DNA from: Xanthoparmelia taractica
Taxonomy: Eukaryota > Ascomycota > Lecanoromycetes > Lecanorales > Parmeliaceae
Reading direction: 5' to 3'
DNA length: 64,000 nt
NCBI GenBank assembly: GCA_033085395.1
Contig: JANQBS010000005.1
Location: forward strand, 62,001 to 126,000
The notes under the pieces: model-generated
What the model was told of the DNA's origin: nothing
Databases searched by the model: none
The model's input: only the letters and a program-made list of their open reading frames with translations
Shown here: positions 22,772 through 34,416 of the stretch, piece after piece
Layout: each line of letters opens with the position of its first letter
How positions within the stretch are numbered: the stretch's first letter is position 1
Made by a program: the position numbers and the translations under genes

Positions 22772-22995
22772 ATGTTCAAATATGACAAGTATGATAACAA
22801 GTTCAAGTTATGGGAGTGTGGCTTCGGTCAAATCCTTGGCCTTTCCCTGCTTGCTCCCTTTTTTATGATCATCCCTGCTAAACAGTCTACTTCTACCTAT
22901 CCGACTGGAGCTAATGGAACTAATTCCCTGTAGGCTAACGTACGAAGCTGTAGGCTACCTGTTGTGGTATGTGTGTGCGTGCGTGTCACGGGTGT

Positions 22996-23012
22996 TGTGT
23001 GTGTGTGTGTGT

Positions 23013-23067
<55 letters not shown>
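22996..23067. repeat. (GT)n microsatellite
   Basis: About 70 nt of nearly pure gt dinucleotide, interrupted once by gtat near 23016. Confidence 0.97.
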
Positions 23068-23069
<2 letters not shown>

Positions 23070-23100
23070 CTGGTTGTCGCACCAATGAAAGAAATGTTAC

Positions 23101-23123
23101 ATCATCATCATCATCATCATCAT
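23101..23123. repeat. (CAT)n microsatellite
   Basis: Between seven and eight cat/atc units, directly before the 19-bp tandem repeat. Confidence 0.95.
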
Positions 23124-23170
23124 TAGCCTTCCTAAGGTACCTTAGCCTTCCTAAGGTACCTTAGCCTTCC
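23124..23170. repeat. 19-bp tandem repeat with embedded 14-bp palindrome
   Basis: Two and a half copies of a 19-bp unit. Each full copy contains the perfect palindrome ctaaggtaccttag (23132-23145 and 23151-23164). Confidence 0.95.
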
Positions 23171-24007
23171 CAATCCTAGCCGGGCTTATTTCAGGGCCCC
23201 TTTCCCCCGGGCCCCCCCCCCGGTCGTGCATAAATCATACTTTACATTAAATTATTATTATTTCGTATTATTATTGTTATTATCCTTATCCTTATTGTCC
23301 TTTACATACTTTTCATCCTTCTTTTACTCATCCCAAAAGTCCTAAACTACTAGGTACTATTTGCCTCGCATCCCTCCCCTCCCCTTCCCTTCCCCCCCCC
23401 CAAAAAGGAGGAAGCCCCAAAGTCGTCTCTATATCTTAGCCCTACCACCCCTAACCACCATCACCTTGAACCTTTCAAAATCCAAAACCCTTCAATAATC
23501 TCTTTGCGCTTCACCTTACCAATAAATTGCCTACTTCTACCTTTTTTATAATCATTATTATTGTTCCAGCGATTCTCTCTACTTACTTCTCGTCGCCTCT
23601 GATTATTCAACTTATCTCCCATTACCTTAATAATCTACAACATTCCCCAATCCCCCGCGCTGCCTTCCACTGGAATCTCATTCCCTTTTCCACGGTCGGC
23701 CTCCCCTTCCCGCCAAGCTACGGTACAAACAAGTCACCTACTACTGCTACTACCACTTTACCCTCTTACACTCTTACACTCTTTCTAAAACAGCCATTTC
23801 TCCACGACGTTTGTCTGGTACGAACCTTCGTGCTTATTCCTTCAGTCCTTTCCAACCTCTTTCCCAAAAATTCCATTGCAACAGCTCCTTGCACGGCAGC
23901 CCAGGGATCGTTATACCCGGTCCATTCACCGAACGCATCTTTCCCACTCACCTCCTGCATCTCAACTACCTTCCCCCACCTCGCTCGTCCATGACCTGGA
24001 CCTGTGC

Positions 24008-26191
24008 ATGATCGCTAGCCCGCTTCTAACCGTGTCGCATGGCATGTATCTGCTCTGGAGCTCCTCGGCCCGAAATGACAAAGCCTTGAAGGAGAAAGCA
24101 AACTTCATGCCAGCGCAGCAACAACGGTCGCCTATGACTCAGATACCGCTGTTGAATAAGATGAAGCGCAAGCGTTCGGATCCTAGTCCCACGTCGCCCA
24201 TTCCCGAATGTCCTGCGGCCAAGAGAAGAATAGAGAATATGAGCCACGTTGGGATACCTGCTGTCGAAATACCCCAAGTCATCATACCTCGTCAGAGAGA
24301 TCAGCTTGATAGGGAATCGGATTTAGACAAGATGAATAATGGTCAAGGCTTGATCGAGATGCAATGGGAGCGAGCTGACGAGAGCAACCATCACCAAGAC
24401 CGCCCGCCTGAAAATTTGACCCAGGGTAAAGTCGATCACCACGACAGTGACACAGCTCGGTCTCCTAAAGCGCCGAACGCCCCATCAACCCTTCGCGAGG
24501 TGATTGAAGCACAGTTTAGTCTTGAAATTCTTCTCAAACACAGGGAATTGCGCCTGATTGACCAGGAGTTCGCAAAGTGCCAGATCGCGCTGGAGCAGCT
24601 CCGTCGATGTCAGCTTTCACCATACCCAGCGCTATCGTCCACGCTCGAAGGCATGCAGGCAGCGACTACGGGTTCTGGCCAAGCATATGACAACCGGGCA
24701 CCACATGCACCACCATGGGGCGTTGCCAACGGACCTTACACACGTCATTATGAGCGTTGGCTGATTCCTGACTCCGCTTTCGACGATACCGTCGTGGACC
24801 AGATCCAGACCCCGACTTTGGGTGGAAAATATGTGCCAGAACGAGCATTGAGGGGATCGAAGGCGGAAAAAGGTACCATTGCTGGCAAATCACGTTCTCA
24901 ACGTGGCTCCAACGGCGCACGGCTCAAAGCTCTTCCACACGGTTATCCAGAGCCCAAAGAAGAGAAGGGCCCGATGATTGTTAAGCGCTCGTCTGATGGG
25001 AAAATGGTAAAGTTGGTATGCTTGGATTGCCGTCGCAGCAATTTCAATAGCGCTCAAGGCTTCATCAATCATTGTCGCATAGCACATTCACGACAATTCC
25101 TGAGTCACGATGCTGCTATTGAGGCGAGCGGTGAAGAGGTTGACATTGATGTGGAAGGAGGCTTGGGAGACTCAAGTGGCTCACAGGCTTCGGCTAGCGC
25201 GGGGCTAGTCCACCCACTGATCCGATCTGCCCTGGCTCGTACCACGCCTGCCGACTCTGCAACATCTTCTTCTTCTTCCTCATCACGCCGCAAGAAGACT
25301 CCGTCCGCTGCGCCAAACGGTCAACCGCCAACATCTCACAACAGCGTTCAAGCCATGTCTACACCACGTCGGCACGGTTTTGGAACGCCAGAACATCTCA
25401 AGACTGATTCTCTTCCGTTCAATCCTTCCCCCCAGACCCCTCATCTATCTGCTCTGTTTGCAAGAATGGGCCGCGGCGGTGACTTGAACGACATGGTTGC
25501 CCAAGCAAAGACAGGCCCTGAAATTGACCTCTCGCTATCAAGCGACGAGGAAGACGATCAGGAAGAAATGAGTCCCGCAGAACAGCTTGGTGCCCCTCAG
25601 AGCCGTAGCACTCGCGGCGTCGTACAAGGTGGATGCCTTCCTGCCCGTGCAACCAAATCTCCTACGACATTGGAGCGATCACCCACCCATCCAGGTATCT
25701 CGATTACTTCGTATAGGCCGGACCCCTTACCCAGCATGAACGGGCACTACGGCTACGAATCACCGTACCACAGCCGTGACCATCATCAAGACCACGATGT
25801 GCCGATGCATGAGAACGCATCCACTCTAAACCTCAGTCCGAACACCATCGAGTCCCATACTGCGCCGAGCCTGGTGTCAGATGATGGTGACTACGATAAC
25901 ACGCATTCTGAATCCGAAACGTCAAGCTCAGGAGAAGCCGACGACGACGAGGATCATTACATACCCGCCGAAGTGATAGATCACGATGTAATGGATTTAG
26001 GAGTAGGCGGCTCTCACGATCATCATCTGAGCTTAGGAGGGAAACCACAGCATCCCGCTAACGGCAGACGCTCTTCGGCGATGGGACATGAAAAATTAAT
26101 ACCAGATGGGGCAGTAGAGCACCGGCATGTCAGTTTTTCAAGCCCCATGAGGAGGCTGAGGAAGGGTTCGAGGGCGAAGGATGATGTCTGA
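24008..26191 (+). CDS. AHC1-like C2H2 zinc-finger protein (probable ADA acetyltransferase complex component)
   Basis: One frame with its first in-frame ATG at 24008; another ATG at 24107 (MPAQQQRSP) is equally possible, and the frame continues upstream without ATG. From 24008 the protein is 727 residues. The N-terminus has a KRKRSD basic cluster. A conserved block follows with LREVIEAQFSLEILLKHRE and EQLRRCQLSPYP, then YERWLIPD. A C2H2 finger comes next: VCLDCRRSNFNSAQGF plus NHCRIAHSRQF (C-x2-C...H-x4-H). The rest is Ser/Pro-rich with acidic stretches and His-rich segments (DHHQDHD). This layout matches fungal proteins related to yeast Ahc1, which anchors the ADA form of the Gcn5 complex. 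That role is inferred from family resemblance. Confidence 0.75.
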   Translation: MIASPLLTVSHGMYLLWSSSARNDKALKEKANFMPAQQQRSPMTQIPLLNKMKRKRSDPSPTSPIPECPAAKRRIENMSHVGIPAVEIPQVIIPRQRDQLDRESDLDKMNNGQGLIEMQWERADESNHHQDRPPENLTQGKVDHHDSDTARSPKAPNAPSTLREVIEAQFSLEILLKHRELRLIDQEFAKCQIALEQLRRCQLSPYPALSSTLEGMQAATTGSGQAYDNRAPHAPPWGVANGPYTRHYERWLIPDSAFDDTVVDQIQTPTLGGKYVPERALRGSKAEKGTIAGKSRSQRGSNGARLKALPHGYPEPKEEKGPMIVKRSSDGKMVKLVCLDCRRSNFNSAQGFINHCRIAHSRQFLSHDAAIEASGEEVDIDVEGGLGDSSGSQASASAGLVHPLIRSALARTTPADSATSSSSSSSRRKKTPSAAPNGQPPTSHNSVQAMSTPRRHGFGTPEHLKTDSLPFNPSPQTPHLSALFARMGRGGDLNDMVAQAKTGPEIDLSLSSDEEDDQEEMSPAEQLGAPQSRSTRGVVQGGCLPARATKSPTTLERSPTHPGISITSYRPDPLPSMNGHYGYESPYHSRDHHQDHDVPMHENASTLNLSPNTIESHTAPSLVSDDGDYDNTHSESETSSSGEADDDEDHYIPAEVIDHDVMDLGVGGSHDHHLSLGGKPQHPANGRRSSAMGHEKLIPDGAVEHRHVSFSSPMRRLRKGSRAKDDV

Positions 26192-26930
26192 GCACACGAT
26201 GGAGTGGGGAACCATCTCGGTTTGATTTCAACATGGGTAGCGGAGCTTTTGCATAACAGGACTGTAACACAGATTGGGATGCATCTTTAGCGACGGAGTT
26301 GAGGGTTTTTGGGGTCCCAGGACGGTACCCGTGTCAGATGGTTGCTTATCTGGTTTGCGTGAGCGAAGACTATATGGGCTCGGATATGGGCCTGGTGTGA
26401 GAGCAGCATTGTTGTACGTTAAACAATACACTTGGTAGCAAGACCGGCCGAGCAGAAGCTGTATAGAAATGGCTGATGCAAACATCTTTTCATCAACATC
26501 ACTTACTAACACTGTTCACGATGCTTATGTCTCTGTGGTGCGATTTCAATGCCCGACGGGTCACTACCAGAGTGTTTCTGAAAGAGGCGAAGATTCATCC
26601 TTTGTTTTCAAGACTTACTGAGGCGAATGGTACGATGGACGGCTTAAAAGTCAAAGCCTCATTTTGTACACACACCGTGCTTGTACTGCCGAGGAACAAT
26701 AGAGCAAGCCCCCAAATAGCTTCTGACAAAACACCACACGCAGGCCACATCATCTCACATCTCGCTATGAATGAATGCTATTTCTACAGCCAAGAACACT
26801 GACTACTGATTCCAGCCGATCCCTATAAACAATCATATGGGCTGCGGCCTGCTCTAGCCGTATGCGTGCATCGAACCTGAATAACGCCTTCTCCAATAGT
26901 TCTGCATGACGGCTAGCTCAATCTGCCCGT
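26192..26930. other. Intergenic, convergent 3' ends
   Basis: 739 nt between the AHC1-like stop and the hulA stop. No gene recognised. Confidence 0.5.
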
Positions 26931-29900
26931 CTACTCTTGTCCAAAGCCAACAGTCTCCTCCACTGCAATGGTGAGCTTTCCCGACAGGTCTTCATATGTC
27001 TTATAGTCTGGCAGGTCCAATCGGTTGAAACTGCATGCCATGTTAATAAAGGCCAGACAAGCAAAGCTGGCGAATACAGTCATCGTTCTTACCATGTATG
27101 GGATTTCGGCAAGGCCTTGTCAGAACCTGATTTCTCAATCGTAAACCTTCTGGGCCCGTCACTCCCTTGCAAATCCTTGAAGCCGTTGACCGGTATACGA
27201 GAGGTGCCGGTTGCGAACTGCAACAGTCTAGACTTTTGCTCTGCGTCCCAACTCCGAATGCACTGTGAAGTCACGTTAGCGGTATTTTCGGATGGAGAAA
27301 TCCAATTACTGACAGTCCAAAAGTTCCTGATGACCTGATCTTGCTCTGTATACCCTCTGTAGTCCGTATGCTTCTTCCAGTCTTCGACATCAATGTCCGC
27401 GATGCCTCCAATAAGCAGTTCCAGTTCGCGTTCATCGAAAACATTGACGAGATCTGGTGGGATGAGTTCGTTGAAGCCGGTAACGAAAGCGTTGAACTGT
27501 TCTTCCACTCTTTTCTGGATTCTCCACTCGGTGATAAGCCTGTAACAAGTCAGCCAGGCTCAAAGAGCACAACGGCGTTGCAAAGCGTACTCAATGTATT
27601 CCTTTTTGTTCTCGTTGGTCACTTCAATGTTCCTTCCATTAGGCTTCAAGTCAATGGTCCGAACCTCTCCAAAACTCTCGTCTTCTGTCGAAAATGTCGG
27701 TTCAATGACGCCTTCGATATCGTTCTCCCTGCGTAGAGTTAAGCATTGCAAACAGCACAGGAAGCGAGGAGGCTTACAATGTCCAAGTCAGCGTTCGATG
27801 GAAATCGACATCAACCCCCTCCATATCTGCAAGAGCAACTTTCTTCCTTAAGATCATTTTATAGAACGCGCCAATGAAGAAGGCATCAAGAAAACGTCGG
27901 TGAAAGATGGCTAAGCCAACTACTCTTCCGATGAATTTGAAATAGTTCAAATGTTCAGGGTTGATGCCAGAGTGGGGATTGATTTGAAGGGTATAATTGT
28001 CGTGGGCAGAGTATTCGAAAAGGCAGTAGAAAGGATTAAACATTTCGTGAGATAACAAGAAAAAGAACTCTCTGCGTTATATCAGTATCGATGATTAATG
28101 GTTATAATCATGTCAAGCTCACCTTGACAGTCCTCCATAGTCTAGACCGTCTTCTCCGTCGAACTTGATCATCAATCGTTTCTTCAGATCGTTCGCGTTC
28201 TGCCGCATGATCTCGGCATACGAATCCTCAAATATGTGGTCTCTTCGGACTTTGACATGGCATTGACCGGACAATATCCGAAGCGCAGGCTGAGACCGGA
28301 AGTAGATAAGTTTACGTCGGAAATCCCGCTTGTACTGTGGAACGTTCTGATCTAATGACGATGGCAATCGAGGGTCATCCCAGGTTGTTGTCTTTGTGTT
28401 GTGATCCACAAAATAGACTCTTGCGGTATTCGTCAGTCGCATTTCCCATCCACTAGGCAAGGCACCTAGTTGCGACACCGGCTGTGTTTGGATTGTGGTG
28501 TTGTTGCCGCTCGGATTTTGACCGTACATGCGAATGTACTGCTGCCGACGAGGATCTACCCAGGTGGTAGTGCGCGTGTTATGGTCGACGAAGTATGATC
28601 TGCCTTCGGGCGTATGCCGTTGCTCCCATCCCGCAGGAAGCTCACCAGTTCCAGCAGTTGTCGCACCGGTGGCCATCATAGACACTGCGCTGGCAGTATT
28701 TGTAGAGGTTGGCGGGGGAGTCTCCATCTGACTTGGCGAATTGGCCCCCGTACGATCCTCCGGCAGCATACGATTCTGATGTGCACGCCGCTCAAGCTGG
28801 GTGTTAGCTTCCATGGCGGTTCGTTGATCTCTCTCATTATATGTAGTTGATGGTCTCGTCCAGGTCGTGGTCCTCGTATTGTGATCTACGTAGTAAGTTC
28901 TTCCAAGATTATCTTCCCGCCTTTCCCAGCCCGCAGGCAACATTCCCTGGTTGTCTCTGAACGAGCTAAGGTGACCTGATCCGCCTGGTCCGGCCTGATT
29001 GCTACCATTCGTGTGAGGAGGATTGCCAGGGGGAACGCCTGTTGGAGCTGGATTTGGATGAGATGGAGCAGGGCTATGGGGCGGTGGATTGTCCGACGGG
29101 ATGTCACTAGACGGCCCAGCGGAGCCTGCCGGCGATCTGGGTGGCACTCCATTAGTTGTGGATGCTATGCTACCACCGCCTATGGATAACGACGAGCCAG
29201 GATGTCCGACTGTGTTCGGCTGTGTAGCAGGTGGTCCAAGGTTTGTAGACAAGTTGACGATAAGCTTTCCGTGTACGATTAAGTTGTCGTTGGACTTCTT
29301 AAGGTCTCGTGTAAGCATTTCTAGATGCTCTCCGTCAGTATTTGATTCATCCACCCGGGGTCATTGGGGAGAAGATATGATATACCATCACCACCGATGT
29401 CCAAATCCATGACCGAACCAATTCGTACGTTGATCACGCCGAGGAACCCTTGATCCTTTTTCTTGAACTTTTTTTGGTCAAAAATCTGTATAGCCAGGAT
29501 GCTCTCCTGTGACGCTCGCCTATTTCCAATCAATATCCCTCGGTGTAAGCTGTACAGCAAGGTATCCGTACATGTCAAAGCTCTCGTTCCAGTACGGGTT
29601 CAGCGTCTTCTTTATGACCGAGGTCGTTCGAGTTTGCTCTCCTCCTATTGTAGCAACTGCAAATGGATCTGGGAACCCTATAATAGCGTAAGTAAGTATG
29701 GTCTCAGCAACAGCTTGGACGGTGTTCGTTGACTAACTGAAGACATCGCGTTTATAGAGACCATCGGCCGCAATTACTGCATCAGATGAGCATCCCCTTG
29801 ATTTTTGAACTGAAAACTATCCGGCACACATACTTGTCACCCTCAAGTTTGGCGCCCTGGTTAAGATATCAGCAATGCACGATGAGCTCACCAACAAAAG

Positions 29901-29931
29901 ATATGACATACTGCGGCAAATCTGAATCCAT
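26931..29931 (-). CDS. hulA: HulA/Rsp5, NEDD4-family HECT E3 ubiquitin ligase
   Basis: I assemble eleven exons: 29931-29912, 29856-29834, 29776-29738, 29677-29572, 29519-29386, 29320-28123, 28071-27778, 27728-27591, 27539-27314, 27262-27093 and 27030-26931. All phases agree, giving 815 residues, close to Aspergillus HulA. A C2 domain (about 1-120, AADGLYKRDVFRFPDPFAV) is followed by a Pro-rich linker. Three WW domains lie at about 235-267, 335-367 and 395-427, each with YxVDHNT. The HECT domain runs from about 480 to 815 and ends in GFGQE. The catalytic Cys783 sits in KSHTCFNR; its codon is split by the last intron. The ligase attaches ubiquitin to membrane transporters through PY-motif adaptors at plasma membrane and endosomes. 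Assignment is firm. Confidence 0.96.
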
Positions 29932-30657
29932 GCCACGTGAGCCTGACCACGAGGTCGAGGAGGAGTATCTGCGTTTTTAATGGCAGCCTTGGAAGGGGGA
30001 AGCGCTCAATATAGAAGGCGAGTGGTTTGGGGAAAGTGGTGGTTGACGGTTGAGGCTCGAGGGGGCTGTGAAGTTGCGTCCGGTAATCCGACTCTGTACG
30101 GCGACTACGTACATTTCATCGTATTATATTCAATGTTGTGCAATAGCTGTTTAGGCACAATTGCAAGCATATCTTGCAGAGAGCGACGTTGGGTCTGGGA
30201 AGAGTGATGGAAAGTGCTTTGGATTGATTCCCTTCCCCTCTGCGCCGTTGTTTGAATTAGAAAACGACTAGTCAGCAGCCCTACGAGAAACTCGTAGCAG
30301 AGCACATAAAACATCAAGATACCGCCAAAACAAAGATTAACGAAAACACCCTTCAAGTCGATATAGATTATATGGTACGTATACCGTCTGCCAAGCTCAA
30401 GTCTTCCATTCTAGCAATATCTGCTTTATCCAACTGGGCCAGTTCCGAGATCCGTTGCAAAGAATTGGTCTGTCTTTTTCCCAGATCATATCTCCTGACG
30501 AGGTCCATTTACACTGCTTTTCAATTCCTTAGACCTTCTTCCCATGTATGAGTACAGATCTCTGCATCCGGACCGATGACTCTGCGGTTCCTTAAGGTCC
30601 TTGCGTTCGTCTGTAGTATTGTAATGCCCACGGCCATCTAGCTTTCCTGTTAAGCTT
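29932..30657. other. Intergenic between hulA and PAB2
   Basis: 726 nt upstream of hulA and downstream of PAB2. I see nothing except promoter/UTR-like sequence. Confidence 0.5.
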
Positions 30658-31519
30658 TCAGTATGGAGCGTAGCTCCTAGGTCGACCGCGATACCCTCCA
30701 CGATATCCGCCCCTAGGCGCGTATCCACGATCATACCCTCCTCCCCTATCATAGCCCCCTCGCCCATATCCACCCCGGCCGCGAGGAGGTCCTGCCATAC
30801 GCCCTCCGCCGCGACCACCGCGAGTCATGCCCGGTAAATTGGTCCGCTTGGGGACAACCTGTGATGGTCAGGGTCATGCAATATAGGAGAGTCTTAGAAG
30901 GCGATGTTATACCTTGAGATTTCTGCCTCTGAACATGCTCTCGTTAAGGACCAGAGCCTGCGCAACAAGATTGGGCTCTGTGAATTCTACGTACGCATAG
31001 CTGTGGTTTGATTAGAACTGGTTTTCATTTGCGGCATTGCAAGGGAATGGGCTTTAAGGAAGATTAGATGGCTGCTCACCCTTTGGGATGTCCAGTGAAC
31101 TTGTCCAGCAGGATAGTGACCCTGTTGATGGACCCACAGCTTTGAAAATGTGCCTGGATCTCCTCTGGTGACGCGCCATAATCCACGTTGCCGACGAATA
31201 TACTGCGCGCATCGATATCTTCCTTATCTTCTCGCAGATCATTGTCCTGCTGATCCAACGATGCTTGCATTTCTCGCAATTTGGCTGCCTCGGCTTCCAT
31301 TTCGGCTACCCGTCTCTTCATCGCTGATATTTCTTCCTGCACAACTTTTTATCAGCGCCCATTCTTTTACAGTCTTGCAAAGCCGCCAGTCTCCCAAGCA
31401 TCACGATGCACAGGCCGTGGTGGTGTGTGGATTAACACTCCATCTCTTACTTCATCGTCTCCACCATCGTCCTTTATTTGGGAGTGCTCATCTTCCACTG
31501 CAACACCGTTGTCCGACAT
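30658..31519 (-). CDS. PAB2: Nuclear poly(A)-binding protein, PABPN1/Pab2 type
   Basis: Exons 31519-31451, 31336-31080, 31000-30913 and 30858-30658 join in phase to 204 residues. The order is an acidic N-terminus, a coiled-coil (EEISAMKRRVAEMEAEAAKL), and one RRM. The RRM has RNP2 SIFVGN and RNP1 KGYAYVEF, the latter spanning an intron. A C-terminal Arg/Gly-rich tail ends in SYAPY. This order (acidic, coiled coil, RRM, RGG) is diagnostic of PABPN1/Pab2. These bind poly(A) in the nucleus and act in polyadenylation control and exosome-dependent RNA decay. The RGG tail is a probable arginine-methylation substrate, as in S. pombe Pab2. It is divergent from CCZ1. Confidence 0.93.
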
Positions 31520-31940
31520 GACGGAAAAGCCTTCGTGCTTATGTACTAGTACCGAGTGTTGCGCTCCTTGGTCAATAGTAACAATTCATGACCTGGTCAG
31601 AAGTGATTTGAGGGAAGGAACCACACTTTGTCATTTGGTGGAGAAAAGATGCGAACTTCAGAAGAAAGGAATGAGCTTCTTGCCCTTGATGATGCACAAG
31701 GCTTAGCTTATTAATTAGCGTTACAAGGATTATTTCTGCCGTGTCCGCCAGCAGAGCACTTTCATTGTTTAAAAGTACCACTCGTTTCGCCAGTTATGTC
31801 ATATCATGGCCGACGTTGCTTCTTCTTTAGATTCCATCTCTCTATCCATACTCTCATCGTTCACTAATGTTCGCTGACGATTCTACCTTCAGACAGCCTC
31901 AGAAAAGATTTCCTAGATATCCTCAATTTCTCATCATGCG
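31520..31940. promoter_or_regulatory. Divergent promoter region of PAB2 and CCZ1
   Basis: 421 nt between two facing-away starts, so it must serve both genes. No distinct element was recognised. Confidence 0.5.
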
Positions 31941-34416
31941 ATGTCCGGCCCAGTCGCAGGCGTCGTGCCTGCAAGCCTCTCCTTTTTGGCCATATACAAT
32001 CCTTCCTTGAGCAAATCTGATGACACTTTTCATGAACAAATTGTGTATTACTATTCAAAGTCTAGAAATGCTCGACGTAGCGGCAAGGTCAATGACAACG
32101 GTGACCGTGATGACAGCAGAGAAGAGAGGAACGAGAAAGAACGACAGATTGGCCTAGCTCAAGGAATGGTTGAATTCGCAAAGTAATCGCGTTCTGGGAA
32201 AAGAGGCTTCTTCATGGCTGAGAATGTCGTCAGGAGTTTCTCCAATGGCAAACCGGTAGACTCGATTGAAACAGAAAAGTCGCGAATCATCTTACACGAG
32301 CTTGAGGTAGATTGGTGGCTCTTAGCGGTATGCAATCATGCTTTCGGTCTTCCTTCCATGGCTGATTCGCATCGAATAGTCTGTCGATTTGACTCGCCTT
32401 CCGAGCTCCTCTGAGACAATAAAGAACCAGTCCCAGAACGTTGCGATGCCCCTCGAGTACTCAGCGCGCGAAGTCAGTCCGCCAACTCTACTTCTGCAGC
32501 AGATACTCCGTGCACATCATATCTTCCTCCTACATCAATCCTCTTCCATCGCCGAGCTGTATACGCGCGTAGGAAGGCCCGAATTTTGTGATTTCCTGAA
32601 ACGGTTTTGGGATGCGTTCATCTGGAGTTGGGATGTTTTATTGCATGGCAATCCTGCCGTAGATATCTTCAACGGACTAAAGCTCGCCGCGGGAGGCGAA
32701 CTGGGAATAGGCGTTGGGGAAGAAGACTGGGGCAGCGGGGAAAGAGAAGTTCTCGAGGGTTTTATTGGGAGGACCGAAGGCCTGGTAGATCTTGTCGTCG
32801 CGAGATTTAGTGACTCATCTTATGAAAGCCGAAACACTTCTGCGAGCTTTTCAGCAACGGCAAATTCGCAAGATATCACTCCGGAGTGGCAAGTCTTAGG
32901 AGAACGTGTTCAAGGTCCTGCTGATGGTATTATTTTCTCGGGAATTGGTGCATTGAGCAGAGCTTCCGTGAGGAACATCTCAAGTTGGATGGAGCAGTTA
33001 TACATGTACGGACAAGACTGCTACGGTGTTCGCGATAATCCATCTTCTGCTCCTCGTCGAAAACGCAGGAAAACTAAGCCATACAGCCCAGATTACAAAA
33101 TGTCGGGTCAGGGGCTTCAGACGCAGCAAAAGCATCCCAATTCTGTATCTTTGCACGGGCAGGGCTCAGGTAGCTCATCTGACCAAGTCACTGGAATCCC
33201 TGCGTCTCTTCTTACACCACGTAGCGTGCTCGACATCCGAGAACGAAAATCTTCAAGCTCGGGGAAGACATTACCAAGGAGTGATGAGCAGAGCGCGGCA
33301 AATAGTAGCTTGCAAGACTCTGCGTTCGGCACAGAAACTATGGTCAAATATCTTACTTTAGGAGTTTATGGGTCGAGTTGGGGTATCCCATCTGGAAGAC
33401 CGCCTGTCAACCAACGAGTCTCGAATCTCCGCAGAGAAGACAGTAGCATAGGTAAGCAATCGAACAGCTCTAATAAAGAGGAACCAAGAACGGAGCCAGA
33501 GTTGCCAGGCGGTTATTTCTTGATTGGACTTCAAGGTCAGCTCGAGGAGGACCTGCGGATATCGGAAGGTGAACAAGAGATAGGAGAGGGGACAGACGAG
33601 GATAGTGTTCTCGAAGAGGGATCAAAGCTGAAAGAGAGGATAGTCATAAGGACGCTTCACGTTGAGCGAACCAAAAGGCAACAGACCGACGATGCCGAGC
33701 GAACGGTTGAGGTCGATCAGGCTCGACTCAGAGTTGTGGTCTACGTCCGACAGCCTTTCATATTCACATTTCTATTCGAGCTTCAAACTGACGCCCTTGC
33801 AATGCCATCGTTCTACCGATCTCTACACCACCAACTCGGGCCCTTGCAGCGTCCACTCCTCACAAGCACATCACCCAGCAAAGTCACTGAGCGACTGTGG
33901 GAAGCGGCCGCTCCAAAGAGTACCGCATCCACGAAGAGTTCTCAGCCGATCTGCGACCTTGTGTATGACCCTGCGAGGTTGACAGTACATACGACGATTC
34001 CGAACATTCCGGAGCCTGGACCTTATGTTGTTGACAGGCAGGAGGTACTACCGTGGACTCGCGTCGAAGCGATGAGCGTTCATTCGCAGATACTAAATAC
34101 GTACAGCTCAACGCGACAGCATAGTGCAGAACAGGAGAGGACGTCCAAGACGAGCAGACAATGGTGGGTGGTGTGGATGCGTCTACCTCAGGCGAGGCCC
34201 GGTGGGGCCTCGGGGAGCGAGGCTTATCGCGAAGCCTTCCTCATAAGGAAAGCCAGTGACTACGTTCCGGCAGCAGCGAGAAAATCAAGCGGTAGATTCG
34301 GGAGAGAGGTGAGCGGATCTGGGGCAGGTGGAGGATGGGGCCCCGGGAAGCTGGCAGAGGGCATTGGAATCGATGCCCGGCAGTACATTGAAGGTCTGCT
34401 TAGCCTCAATCGGTAG
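31941..34416 (+). CDS. CCZ1: CCZ1, subunit of the Mon1-Ccz1 Rab7/Ypt7 GEF
   Basis: Exons 31941-32182, 32234-32327 and 32380-34416 give 790 residues. The N-terminus PASLSFLAIYNPSL and YYYSK, followed by ERNEKERQIGLAQGMVEF and LHELEVDWWLLASIDLTRLP, is the first longin domain shared by INTU, CCZ1 and HPS4. A conserved helix region follows (LLLQQILRAHHIFLLHQSSS, FWDAFIWSWDVLLHGNP). Then come a long variable Ser-rich segment and later longin-type blocks (PFIFTFLFELQTDALAMPSFYR). Mon1-Ccz1 activates Ypt7 on late endosomes, autophagosomes and vacuoles. An out-of-frame ATG at 31936 just upstream is not used in this model. Family call is firm, length normal for filamentous fungi. Confidence 0.92.

Larger units (their letters stand above)
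21861..24007. other. Repeat-rich intergenic region and long leader of the AHC1-like gene
   Basis: 2.1 kb between divergent genes. It contains a CT-rich tract (22624-22678), a palindromic TGACGCGTCA (22762-22771), a long GT microsatellite (22996-23067), a CAT repeat (23101-23123) and a 19-bp tandem repeat (23124-23170). C-rich and CT-rich sequence up to 24007 is typical of a fungal promoter/leader. Short open frames across the GT tract are artefacts of the repeat. Confidence 0.65.

Noticed and set aside
22897..23164. Open frames rich in Val-Cys or Thr-His over the GT tract
   Set aside because: They exist only because the dinucleotide repeat has no stop codons in several frames.
23124..23170. 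Possible CRISPR-like array
   Set aside because: The copies are directly adjacent with no spacers, and the genome is eukaryotic.
23876..24007. Upstream extension of the AHC1-like frame
   Set aside because: It contains no ATG; it is open only by chance in a CT-rich leader, unless an unseen 5' exon exists.
30486..30818. 110-aa Gly/Asp-rich minus-strand frame
   Set aside because: It is another frame of the RGG-tail exon of PAB2 plus the region downstream of its stop.
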